Shown: positions 1 through 7,496 of the stretch, piece by piece | Position numbering within the stretch: the stretch's first letter is position 1 | Layout: each line of letters opens with the position of its first letter | Source of the DNA: Candidatus Rifleibacteriota bacterium | GTDB lineage: Bacteria; Muiribacteriota; Ozemobacteria; Ozemobacterales; Ozemobacteraceae | Assembly (NCBI GenBank): GCA_018818125.1 | Contig: JAHISQ010000137.1 | Span: forward strand, 1 to 64,000 | Reading direction: 5' to 3' | DNA: 64,000 bases | The notes under the pieces: model-generated | Database searches by the model: none | What the model was told of the DNA's origin: nothing | Seen by the model: only the letters and a program-made list of their open reading frames with translations | Made by a program: the position numbers and the translations under genes

Positions 1-108
1 GGAGTTGCAATCGAACTGCTTGATCGGCTGCGCCTGGCCGGCATAAGCAATGTGTCGTTCGGCGGCATGCCCTATAAAGACGAAAAACCACCAGGCAACC
101 CCAGATGA
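1..108 (+). CDS. exbD: ExbD biopolymer transport protein, C-terminal end (partial)
   Basis: The window opens inside a frame that reads through to a TGA at 106-108. The last residues include ELLDRLRLAGISNVSF, which matches the C-terminal helix and strand of ExbD/TolR proteins. ExbD forms the proton-motive-force-driven motor with ExbB in the inner membrane and passes energy to TonB. Its stop codon overlaps the tonB start as ATGA (105-108), so the two genes are translationally coupled. Only about 35 residues are visible, so the family call rests on this motif plus the tonB neighbour. Confidence 0.72.
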   Translation, partial: GVAIELLDRLRLAGISNVSFGGMPYKDEKPPGNPR

Positions 109-998
109 CCAGATCTGGTTTGCAGCTGAACAGAAAAATGCTCTGGCCGATAAGTATCGTAGCCGGTCTGTTGCTGCAAATACTACTGGCAAATGTTCTC
201 TGGCAAGTCTGTAATTCTTATGACGAGCGCGCCCAACCAGCACTACGTATCATAAATCTCAACCCCGCGCCAGTTATGGCGCAGACCCCATCAATCGAGA
301 TTCCTGCAGCAGTTGTCGAGCCGGTTGTTCAGCAAGAACCAGTTATTGAAGCGATTGTTGAACCAGTTCACCCCGAACCCGAGCCGGTTATTCCAGAACC
401 GATTTTGCCAACGCAACCGGAACCGGTCAAGCCTGAACCAGTTAAGCCGCAGCCGGCAATAGTAAAGCCAAAAATAAGCCCGCCACCAGTTGTTAAAAAG
501 ACTCCGCCAAAACCAAAAAAACCATCACCCAAAAAGCCAATGACAAAAGTGGTAGAAGCTCCCCCTACCCCCAAATTGTCAGACATAAGCCAGGAACCAA
601 CAAAACAACCGGTAGCCACAAAGAGCAAATCAACGGTACAAAGCAAAGTTGCATTACCTGCTGCCAAAGTTCCGGCAACCGGCTCAAATGCGATAACCAC
701 GCCAGTCATACCGCAAAAAGACTTCCATCAGTATCTGCAAAAGATCTACCGGTTAATCGAAAAGAACAAACGCTATCCGGCTAATGCCAGACGACGGGGA
801 ATCACCGGCAAAGTCCTGGTTTCGTTTTCGATCAGCGCAGACGGCAGAGCCAACAACGTCACCGCCAAAGACACCATGGCACCTGAATTAAGAGAAGCAG
901 CACTGAAATTACTGGCCAGTCAGCGGTTTCCGAAGCCACCCATCGACTGGAACCAGCAGGCCAAAATCGACCTGACAATTAACTATTCGCTCAAATAG
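105..998 (+). CDS. tonB: TonB family energy transducer
   Basis: TonB spans the periplasm and carries ExbB/ExbD energy to outer-membrane TonB-dependent receptors. The 297-residue product has one N-terminal membrane anchor (about residues 11-35), then a long Pro/Glu/Lys-rich stretch (about 50-160, with many PEPV and KPEPV repeats) that would bridge the periplasm. It ends in a TonB C-terminal domain (about 205-297) with the typical YPANARRRGITGKVLVSF start and a closing beta strand. The start codon overlaps the exbD stop as ATGA. The gene implies an outer membrane and TonB-dependent uptake, although no receptor gene lies in the window. The dense Pro repeats explain the long spurious antisense frame. 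Confidence 0.9.
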   Translation: MTRSGLQLNRKMLWPISIVAGLLLQILLANVLWQVCNSYDERAQPALRIINLNPAPVMAQTPSIEIPAAVVEPVVQQEPVIEAIVEPVHPEPEPVIPEPILPTQPEPVKPEPVKPQPAIVKPKISPPPVVKKTPPKPKKPSPKKPMTKVVEAPPTPKLSDISQEPTKQPVATKSKSTVQSKVALPAAKVPATGSNAITTPVIPQKDFHQYLQKIYRLIEKNKRYPANARRRGITGKVLVSFSISADGRANNVTAKDTMAPELREAALKLLASQRFPKPPIDWNQQAKIDLTINYSLK

Positions 999-1025
999 AC
1001 AATCGCTTAACTCCAACTAGTAACA

Positions 1026-1073
1026 GGCGTAAAATTCAACCCGTCTGACAGGCCAAAGGGCTTTGTTTACGCC
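1026..1073. repeat. 8-bp inverted repeat between tonB and the next gene
   Basis: GGCGTAAA at 1026-1033 is the exact reverse complement of TTTACGCC at 1066-1073, with 32 nt between. It follows tonB without a T-run, so it is not a clear intrinsic terminator. It lies upstream of the promoter at 1111 and could be an operator or RNA stem. Its role is unknown. Confidence 0.35.
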
Positions 1074-1110
1074 ATCTAACAGAATCATTACGACCAATTG
1101 CTCATATTCA

Positions 1111-1139
1111 TTGAACTTGCGGCGAATTTTTCCTATAAT
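1111..1139 (+). promoter_or_regulatory. Sigma70-type promoter for the dehydrogenase-like gene
   Basis: A -35 box TTGAAC (1111-1116) is followed after exactly 17 nt by a consensus -10 TATAAT (1134-1139). Transcription would start near 1146 and leave a leader of about 136 nt before the ATG at 1282. That leader contains a perfect 7-bp hairpin (ACAATTT 1151-1157 with AAATTGT 1165-1171). Confidence 0.7.
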
Positions 1140-1281
1140 GGAAGCTCAGCACAATTTGGAGAGCAAATTGTATTGAGACTTTTCCTGACGAAGTCATTCT
1201 TTAATTGTTATCTCGTTACAGCATCAGTGGCTCCCAAGACCGCCAAAAATGCCCTTTCTACAGTAAGGACAGAATCATAAT

Positions 1282-2589
1282 ATGAGCAGAACCATCGCCA
1301 TTCGCCGCGAAGACAAAAGCATCTGGGAAAAACGTGTTCCCATTTCCCCGGAAGGCATAAGAAAACTAAGACACAGCGACGTCCATATTCTTGTGCAGCC
1401 CTCAAAAACGCGCATATACAAAGACGAAGAATACGCTCATTTCGGGGCAAAGCTGACCGAAGATATCAACCACTCTGATCTGGTCATTGGCGTCAAGGAA
1501 ATGCCAATCCAAAGCTTCAGAGAGGGCGGAGCTTACATGTTTTTCTCACACACCATCAAGGGTCAGCCGCATAATATGCCGATGCTCAAAAAGCTGGTTG
1601 AACTGAAAAGCACTCTGATAGATTTTGAATGCATTACCGACAATAACAACAAACGCCTGGTTTTCTTCGGAAAATACGCCGGTCTCGCCGGTATGATCGA
1701 TACTTTTCACACTCTTGGCATAAAATACCAGGATGAGGGCCTGAAAACCATCTTTGCCAGCGTCAAAATGGCCTATCAATACGGAACCCTTCACAAAGCC
1801 AAAGAAGCCCTGAAGGTGCTCGCCGACCACGTGGAAAAGCATGGAATCAGGCCAGAGATTCAACCGGCCGTATTTGCTTTTACCGGTTACGGCAATGTAT
1901 CAGAAGGCGCCCAGGAAATCTTCGATATCTTCCCCTACATTGAGATTACTCCGGCGCAGCTTTTACAGCTGGATAAAATGGAAATCCCCGCTAATGTCCT
2001 GGTGAAGGTTGTTTTCAAAGAGAACGATACGGTCGAACTCATTCAACCAACCGGCGAAAAATTCGACAAGCAGCATTATTTCGCGAATCCCACTCTTTAC
2101 AAGTCGAAGTTCTTTCCATATCTTCAGCACCTGACCTGCCTGGTAAACTGCATTTTCTGGGCCAACGGGTTCCCAAAACTCCTGACCAGCGATGAATGCG
2201 ATACGCTGTACCGCAACCCGGCAAACCGTCTCAAAGTCATTGGCGACATAACCTGCGACCTTAATGGCAGCATTGAATGCACTAAAAAAGCGACCCAGCC
2301 CGATAACCCGTTTTATGTTTACGATATCGACAAGAAAGATATTGTCACCGATTTAAAGGGAAAAGGCCCTCTGGTCATGGCGGTCGACAACCTGCCCTGT
2401 GAGGTGCCAAAGTCAGCTTCAGATGCGTTCAGCAAGGCGCTGATGCCATTCATGCCAGAACTGGCAATGCTCGACACCACCCTGCCCTTTGCCGACGCCA
2501 AGCTTCCTGAACCCATTAAACGCGCCGTAATTCTCTGGAACGGCGAATTTACCCCGGCTTTCGCTTACATGAAAAACTTCATAAAATAA
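1282..2589 (+). CDS. Lysine-ketoglutarate reductase / alanine dehydrogenase-like protein
   Basis: The 435-residue product begins like the AlaDH/PNT N-terminal domain of lysine-ketoglutarate reductase (saccharopine-forming) proteins, with IAIRREDKSIWEKRVPISPE and the following RKL helix. It continues with a TFHTLG segment and a nucleotide-binding-like TGYGNVSEGAQEIF around residues 197-213. Eukaryotic LKR domains and bacterial stand-alone relatives share this layout, but relatives act on several substrates, so lysine specificity is not shown. The RBS AAGGA (1265-1269) lies 12 nt before the ATG. The gene follows a strong promoter and precedes a DUF362 Fe-S protein by 66 bp, suggesting a two-gene transcript. 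Confidence is good for the fold and low for the exact reaction. Confidence 0.75.
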   Translation: MSRTIAIRREDKSIWEKRVPISPEGIRKLRHSDVHILVQPSKTRIYKDEEYAHFGAKLTEDINHSDLVIGVKEMPIQSFREGGAYMFFSHTIKGQPHNMPMLKKLVELKSTLIDFECITDNNNKRLVFFGKYAGLAGMIDTFHTLGIKYQDEGLKTIFASVKMAYQYGTLHKAKEALKVLADHVEKHGIRPEIQPAVFAFTGYGNVSEGAQEIFDIFPYIEITPAQLLQLDKMEIPANVLVKVVFKENDTVELIQPTGEKFDKQHYFANPTLYKSKFFPYLQHLTCLVNCIFWANGFPKLLTSDECDTLYRNPANRLKVIGDITCDLNGSIECTKKATQPDNPFYVYDIDKKDIVTDLKGKGPLVMAVDNLPCEVPKSASDAFSKALMPFMPELAMLDTTLPFADAKLPEPIKRAVILWNGEFTPAFAYMKNFIK

Positions 2590-2655
2590 CCCCGGATTTG
2601 TAAAATCTGATGAATTGAGCTAAAATCGCTTATTCAAATATTCAGGCGGGCAATA

Positions 2656-3690
2656 ATGGCTAAAGTCTTTTATCAGGCACTTTCCAAGGATTATTCGGTC
2701 GAAGACGCTAGCGGCATGGCGCAAAAACTTTTTGAAACTCTGGTTAGCGAAGAAAAAATCAGTCTGGCCGCCAAAGTTCCCCTTAAAGTGCATTTTGGCG
2801 AGGCCGGGAACACCACCTTTTTAAAATCTGAAAACTATCTCGGCATTATCGACTCTCTGAAAAGCCGGGATATTGATTCATGCTTTATTGAAACCAACGT
2901 TCTATACGGCGGCAAGCGCAACAACCGCACCAATCATCTTCTTACCGCTGCCGAGCACGGATTTACGCAGCTCCCGATTGAAATTGCCGATGGCGAGGTT
3001 GGGCAGGAATACCAGGAAGTGAAAATAGACGGGCGGCAGTTTAAATCCTGCCTTATCGCCTCTGGGTTTAGGCAATACGATCAGATGATTGTTCTGGCCC
3101 ACTTCAAGGGGCACATGCTTGCCGGGTTTGGCGGGGCGGTCAAACAACTGGCAATGGGCTGTGCTTCGCGCGGCGGTAAAATGGCGCAGCATCAGTCAGC
3201 CAAGCCATTTATTGTGCCATTTCTCTGCCGCAAATGCGGGGCATGTAAGCGAGTCTGCGCAGTAGACGCGATTAAACTGGGATGGTGGTCAAAAATAGAT
3301 CATAAAAAATGCGTGGGATGCGCTGCCTGCACCGGAGTTTGCAAATTTCATGCTATCCACACCAACTATCTGCGCTTCCTGATGCTGGGCAATTTCAGTG
3401 AAAAGCTGGCAGAATATAGCTATGCCGCGCAACTTGGCAAAAAGAACATCTATTTGAATTTTGCCATGAATATAACCTCAGGCTGTGACTGTGAAGGGCG
3501 CAAAATGACACCATTAATGCCAGATCTTGGCATCTTCGCGTCTACTGACCCTATCGCCATAGACCAGGCCTGCCTGGACATGATAGACAAGGCTGCCGGC
3601 AAAAAAGTTTTTAGCAAAGGGCGCGAAACTCTTGAATTTGCCGAAAAACTCGGAATGGGCAACAGAACTTACGATCTGGTTACAATCTGA
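2656..3690 (+). CDS. DUF362 domain protein with two [4Fe-4S] clusters
   Basis: This 344-residue protein has a DUF362-type N-terminal half (VHFGEAGNTTF, and later AHFKGHMLAGFGGAVKQLAMG). A bis-[4Fe-4S] ferredoxin insert follows, with CRKCGACKRVC near residue 190 and CVGCAACTGVC near residue 218. The C-terminal CDCEG and DPIAIDQACLDMI motifs are also typical of this family, whose members are annotated as uncharacterised Fe-S proteins of anaerobes. There is no signal peptide, so it is probably cytosolic. It lies 66 bp after the dehydrogenase-like gene and is probably cotranscribed, so it may pass electrons in the same pathway; that link is inference. Confidence 0.85.
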   Translation: MAKVFYQALSKDYSVEDASGMAQKLFETLVSEEKISLAAKVPLKVHFGEAGNTTFLKSENYLGIIDSLKSRDIDSCFIETNVLYGGKRNNRTNHLLTAAEHGFTQLPIEIADGEVGQEYQEVKIDGRQFKSCLIASGFRQYDQMIVLAHFKGHMLAGFGGAVKQLAMGCASRGGKMAQHQSAKPFIVPFLCRKCGACKRVCAVDAIKLGWWSKIDHKKCVGCAACTGVCKFHAIHTNYLRFLMLGNFSEKLAEYSYAAQLGKKNIYLNFAMNITSGCDCEGRKMTPLMPDLGIFASTDPIAIDQACLDMIDKAAGKKVFSKGRETLEFAEKLGMGNRTYDLVTI

Positions 3691-3737
3691 TTGTTCTTTA
3701 TGACCAGATCTAACTGACACTGGAAAGAACAGAACTT

Positions 3738-5657
3738 ATGACCGAGCCCATCCATCAAGACCTGAATCCTGAACCACTTCTCGCCGGCTGGAAAATATGG
3801 AGACACGGACGACTGTTTCTCATCATTTTGCCAGTCCTTGTCTTCATCTGGAACACCTTCTGCGTTTCCAGGGTGGTCGAAATTGTCAACGCCGAAAAAA
3901 AAACTCCGCTGCGCCTGGAGGCCCCGATTTTCTATGAAACCGGAGAAAATGAACTGAGCCCTTTTTGCTGGCTGGCCGGGTCGAAAGAGCAGATGACCGG
4001 TTTTCTGAAAAAACCGGTTCTGGTATTGCTGGATGGCGTTGATTCCAGATTCTGGAGTGATGAAGGAGTAGAATTCATCTATGCAACCCTGGAAGTTAAG
4101 GACGGGGAAAATCCGCGGATCCCGGCTGAAAGCCCGGATTTTCCGGGAATTATCGCATCACATCCAGTTACCTCTGAGATCGGCATAACCTTCCACCTGA
4201 ATGGGCCGGGCAAGCCGCTGAGAGGCGGCCCTGGAATGATCGGAGTTTTCCTGCAGGACCTTTTCGGAAAGCTTGTTTTCGACCATGCCGGGTCCGCCGG
4301 AGAACGTCGGTTCTTCCTGGCCATCGATGCAGACATATTCTACGGTAAGAGTAAAACACCCAGCGACGAAGGTGGTTTACTTTCACGCATCGAACGGAAC
4401 TTCCAACTCCCCGCCTTCTTCCTCCGCAATGCCCTGGCCAGAGAAAAACTGTACGCCAATGAGCTTCTGGCCGAAAATGGATGGATAAAATCCAATTATA
4501 TCGGGTTCCCGGTTTTCATTTCCAGACGACTGACTTCAGATACCATCGATTTTCTGAAAACACTGTGTGAAAATGAGACCCGCCAATTCCCTTTCGAGAA
4601 TTTCCACAGCGAAATGATTTCAAAACAATTGACCTATGTATTTTTGAAGGAACAAGAGCATGGGAAGAACGGAGGATTCTCTTTCACCAACTATCTCAAC
4701 CATCCACTGATAACGTCATGGATTGAGGAGACCACATCTCCAACGGAAGGCGATTCCTTCATAGACAGGGAAAATCTTTACCGGACGCTGGCGCATGAGA
4801 CATTCCATGCCATGCAATCTTCATGGAAAACCGGCAAACCGCCTTACGACAATAATGAAGGCATCGCGTTGTCAGAATCCGGAGCGGTTTGGTTCGAGTA
4901 TTTCGTCGCCGGCCGGGGAAAGGGACTGGAACTTGAGGAAAAGCCTTTCAGCCCGGGTAGCCCTGGCCTCTGGCCGCCCAAAGAGAAAGTGGAGAAGTCC
5001 AACACTAGCCACTACAAGCTCTACGGGTTACTGCAGATGCTGTTCCTCCGCATGGAGAAAAACCCGGAGGTATTCCTCGGAATCCTTCTGGATGCTACTC
5101 TGGAAGGTAGTTTTTCCGGGCTTGCAAAAAAAGCAGGATATCCGGATACGGGTACCGCGCTTCGGGAATTTTACGCTTTCTGCTGGTGGAATAGCCTGGG
5201 CTGTCCCGGGTCCTTGGAAGAACCATTTGAGCCGATGTTTTCCGCTCTTTCCCGCAAGGCTTTTTTTGCCCGGAACCCCGCAGACCGGTTTCAGGAAATT
5301 TTTAAAGCCAGCCAGGAGCAGAAATACTTCAAATACTACCCAAGACCAGGTCACAGTTTGTTCTTCAAAGGAACCACCGATGAGCTGAGGGAAGGGTTTG
5401 AGCTCATCGGCAATATCCCGGCAAACAACATGCTTTTGTATGTGGCCTTTCTCGGGGGAGAAAAGTATCTATCCCATCGCCGGTTGAATGGACTGGAAGA
5501 GTTCCGCGAGCTGAAAAATCAGATCGCGACCGGCGCTGATGGCTGGTCTCTGTGGCTTTACCACATTTTTCCCGGAACAGACTCCGGCACTGACGATTTA
5601 TGCCAGGCAACGGGAACAGAGTACATCGTGGAGATTTTCCGGAGCGTAAAAGAATAG
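3738..5657 (+). CDS. Membrane-anchored putative zinc metallopeptidase
   Basis: I do not recognise a named family for this 639-residue protein. It has an N-terminal membrane anchor (about residues 29-50, LFLIILPVLVFIWN) and a large, presumably periplasmic, remainder. Near residue 353 it carries HETFH, an HExxH zinc motif. E374, E380 and E387 follow and could supply the third ligand, as in gluzincins. The surrounding segment (ENLYRTLAHETFHAMQSSW) looks helical, as expected for the active-site helix. The start at 3738 places the anchor correctly. It sits 48 bp after the DUF362 gene. Codon choice looks somewhat more GC-rich than its neighbours, which hints at a different history. Peptidase activity is inferred from the motif only. 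Confidence 0.6.
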   Translation: MTEPIHQDLNPEPLLAGWKIWRHGRLFLIILPVLVFIWNTFCVSRVVEIVNAEKKTPLRLEAPIFYETGENELSPFCWLAGSKEQMTGFLKKPVLVLLDGVDSRFWSDEGVEFIYATLEVKDGENPRIPAESPDFPGIIASHPVTSEIGITFHLNGPGKPLRGGPGMIGVFLQDLFGKLVFDHAGSAGERRFFLAIDADIFYGKSKTPSDEGGLLSRIERNFQLPAFFLRNALAREKLYANELLAENGWIKSNYIGFPVFISRRLTSDTIDFLKTLCENETRQFPFENFHSEMISKQLTYVFLKEQEHGKNGGFSFTNYLNHPLITSWIEETTSPTEGDSFIDRENLYRTLAHETFHAMQSSWKTGKPPYDNNEGIALSESGAVWFEYFVAGRGKGLELEEKPFSPGSPGLWPPKEKVEKSNTSHYKLYGLLQMLFLRMEKNPEVFLGILLDATLEGSFSGLAKKAGYPDTGTALREFYAFCWWNSLGCPGSLEEPFEPMFSALSRKAFFARNPADRFQEIFKASQEQKYFKYYPRPGHSLFFKGTTDELREGFELIGNIPANNMLLYVAFLGGEKYLSHRRLNGLEEFRELKNQIATGADGWSLWLYHIFPGTDSGTDDLCQATGTEYIVEIFRSVKE

Positions 5658-5663
5658 AATCCG

Positions 5664-5705
5664 CCTTCGAACAGCCGCTCACGGCTCACCATTCGGACTA
5701 TTTTC
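5664..5705. terminator. Convergent hairpin between the peptidase and Sel1 genes
   Basis: The 40-bp gap between converging stops holds AGCCG (5673-5677), loop CTCA and CGGCT (5682-5686), flanked by TTCGAA-like arms that partly extend the stem. A TTTT follows at 5701-5704 on the plus strand. It is a plausible weak bidirectional terminator. Confidence 0.4.
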
Positions 5706-6654
5706 GTGTAGCTTTAGTCTTCAGGTTTGTATCGATGTGTTTCTGCAGCTCTCTGGCCAGCGATTGCGCACGCTCAATCTTGTCGAGCGTCATTTTTTGA
5801 GCAATCTCATCACGGCAGCGGGTGGCTGAAATTTCGCCCAGACAAAACCCTTTGGCAGCAGCCAGATTAAACCAGGCATGCGCCTGAATGTCGTCTTGGG
5901 CCACACCATGCCCCTTGGCAAACAGGCTGCCGAGAAGCAGTTGAGATGCCGGATCACCAAAATCAGCTGCTTTACGATAGCATTTTGCGGCTTCGACATA
6001 ATCTGGCTCTACGCCATCACCCTTGGCATAGATAATGCCAAGGCTCTGCCAGGCATCGACAATGCCGTGTTCTGCAGCCACACGAAACAATCTTATCGCT
6101 TCATTACAGTCTTTTTCGATTCCTTCACCTTTGGAAAGCATTGTCGCAAGCCGCATCTTCGCTTCAATATTCCCTTGTTTCGCAGCCTGTCGATATCTAG
6201 ATGCGGCATCGGCAAGATTTTTTCTGATGCCCTGCCCCTGTTCAAGCATTTGCGCAAGCACAAATTGGGCATTTTCTTCGCCATTGTCGGCTGCCATTCG
6301 GTACCAGTCTGCAGCTACTGCAAAATTCTGTTTTACTACGCTGCCATTGTAATAAATGTTGCCCAGTTTAAGCTGAGCAATTGAATACCCGCGCTCGGCA
6401 GCAAGGCGATACCAGTTCAATGCTTCTTTATAGTCTTGCAAAACGCCATCGCCGCTATAATACATCAGTCCCAGATTAAACTGAGCGACGGCGTCGCCCT
6501 GATCAGCAGCCATACGATACCATTTCAAAGCTTTCTCAAAATCCTGTTTGCCGCCAACTCCTTTGGCACAGACAGCGCCGAGAAGCGTCTGCGCCAGGGC
6601 ATCACCCTTTTCAGCGAGTTCCTGGAGTTTTTCGACCTCTACTTTTCCGCTCAT
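5698..6654 (-). CDS. Sel1-repeat (TPR-like) protein
   Basis: The 318-residue product is built almost wholly of about seven Sel1-like repeats of 36 residues, each with the pattern AxxxLGxxYxxGxGVxxDxxxAxxWYxxAAxxG. Sel1 repeats are alpha-solenoids that act as protein-protein adaptors, often in signalling. There is no signal peptide, so a cytosolic location is likely. The tail after residue 290 is charged and helical. The start has a good RBS (AGAGGTG, 5 nt upstream on the minus strand). It is a single-gene unit between convergent and divergent neighbours. Its partner cannot be told from sequence. Confidence 0.88.
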   Translation of the reverse strand: MSGKVEVEKLQELAEKGDALAQTLLGAVCAKGVGGKQDFEKALKWYRMAADQGDAVAQFNLGLMYYSGDGVLQDYKEALNWYRLAAERGYSIAQLKLGNIYYNGSVVKQNFAVAADWYRMAADNGEENAQFVLAQMLEQGQGIRKNLADAASRYRQAAKQGNIEAKMRLATMLSKGEGIEKDCNEAIRLFRVAAEHGIVDAWQSLGIIYAKGDGVEPDYVEAAKCYRKAADFGDPASQLLLGSLFAKGHGVAQDDIQAHAWFNLAAAKGFCLGEISATRCRDEIAQKMTLDKIERAQSLARELQKHIDTNLKTKATRK

Positions 6655-6684
6655 ATATCTGCACCTCTCACTTATCTTTTTCCA

Positions 6685-6713
6685 ATTCTACCACAGAATA
6701 TTTTACAGCTAAA
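6685..6713 (-). promoter_or_regulatory. Promoter candidate for the Sel1 gene
   Basis: On the minus strand an extended -10 (TGGTAGAAT, core at 6685-6690) lies 17 nt downstream of a poor -35 (TTTAGC at 6708-6713). The TG extension compensates for the weak -35. The start codon is about 30 nt further on. Confidence 0.4.
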
Positions 6714-6759
6714 GCCTCAGCAGCATCTCTGTCCGCTCAGGCTTACAGTAAATAAATGA

Positions 6760-6935
6760 TTGCCTGGACTGGCAAATTGCGCTTTCTTCACTTACTTGTC
6801 GAAGAAATGCGTTTGACTAACCTCGGGGCAACATGTAGGCTGTAGCAAGAACGTCTTGCGGACTGCCCATACAAAGAATGTGATCTGTTTGAGTGCTAGA
6901 TAAAACATGTGGCAGCCCAGTCCGCATGTTTTTTT
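6760..6935 (+). ncRNA. Structured leader with terminator/antiterminator-like pairing upstream of the TPM genes
   Basis: The region holds consecutive stems: TTGCC/GGCAA (6760-6764 with 6771-6775), a 10-bp stem with one bulge (6780-6789 with 6801-6811) and GCAAGA/TCTTGC (6845-6850 with 6854-6859). An 11-bp terminator-like hairpin follows (6902-6912 with 6922-6932, one T-G wobble, loop 6913-6921), ending in the T-run 6929-6935. A perfect 9-nt match, TGCGGACTG (6857-6865) with CAGTCCGCA (6918-6926), would open the terminator. AACATG at 6830-6835 competes with 6904-6909 for the same partner (6925-6930). The RBS of the next gene begins 8 nt after the T-run. I matched it to no known riboswitch; it could instead be a free small RNA. 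Confidence 0.5.
6902..6935 (+). terminator. Intrinsic terminator just before the RBS of the first TPM gene
   Basis: The arms AAAACATGTGG (6902-6912) and CCGCATGTTTT (6922-6932) pair around a 9-nt loop and run into seven Ts (6929-6935). Because it precedes a gene by only 21 nt on the same strand and follows no coding gene, it looks like a transcription attenuator rather than an end-of-operon terminator. Confidence 0.6.
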
Positions 6936-6956
6936 CAGCAAAAAGAGGTGAAGATT

Positions 6957-7496
6957 ATGAAATGTCCTCAGTGTGAAGCTTATATGAACGACTGCACACC
7001 TATCTGCAGCGGGTGCGGTTTTAATATTACCGAATTTGACAAGGTGCTGCAGATACCAACCGAACGCACCGGCCTGATCATGGACTGGGCCGAAGCTATC
7101 AGCAGCGAAGGACTCGACCGTATTAACACCCGTCTACAGTCCTTTTGCGAAACAACAGACATGGATTACTGCCTGGTCACTGTTTCTACATCGGCGCCAC
7201 GCTCACCGCGAGAATTTGTTTACTGGCTGTTTAACCGCTGGCAAATTGGCGGCGAGAATCATCTTGGCGTGCTCGTTCTGCTCGCGATGAATGAGCGCCG
7301 AATCGAAGTCGAAGTTGGACATAACCTCGAAAAGTATATCAGCGACGATGAAGCAGGCGGCGTTCTCGAACATCATGCCGTGCCTTTTCTGAAAAAGGGT
7401 GACATCGACAACGGCCTGTATCACTCACTTGACATGCTCGGCAAGATTATCGAGCACGGCGTAGCTGAGGAGAAGCAGAATGAAAAAGCAAATTAG
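6957..7496 (+). CDS. Zinc-ribbon TPM-domain protein
   Basis: The 179-residue product has an N-terminal zinc ribbon (C3, C6, C17, C20) followed by a TPM domain (about residues 40-165) with the family's LVTVSTSAPRSPREFVYWLF and MNERRIEVEVGHNLEKYISD segments. TPM domains occur in photosystem repair protein TLP18.3/Psb32 and in bacterial YgcG-type proteins; phosphatase activity is reported for some members. No signal peptide is seen, so it is probably cytosolic. The ATG at 6957 is chosen over an upstream ATG (6909) because AAGAGGTG (6943-6950) lies just before it and the upstream ATG falls inside the terminator. It overlaps the next TPM gene by 17 bp, so the two are coupled. Confidence 0.85.
   Translation: MKCPQCEAYMNDCTPICSGCGFNITEFDKVLQIPTERTGLIMDWAEAISSEGLDRINTRLQSFCETTDMDYCLVTVSTSAPRSPREFVYWLFNRWQIGGENHLGVLVLLAMNERRIEVEVGHNLEKYISDDEAGGVLEHHAVPFLKKGDIDNGLYHSLDMLGKIIEHGVAEEKQNEKAN

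Noticed and set aside
368-709. A 113-residue frame antisense to tonB
   Set aside because: Its Gly/Ser/Phe-rich content is the mirror of the Pro/Glu/Lys-rich tonB linker.
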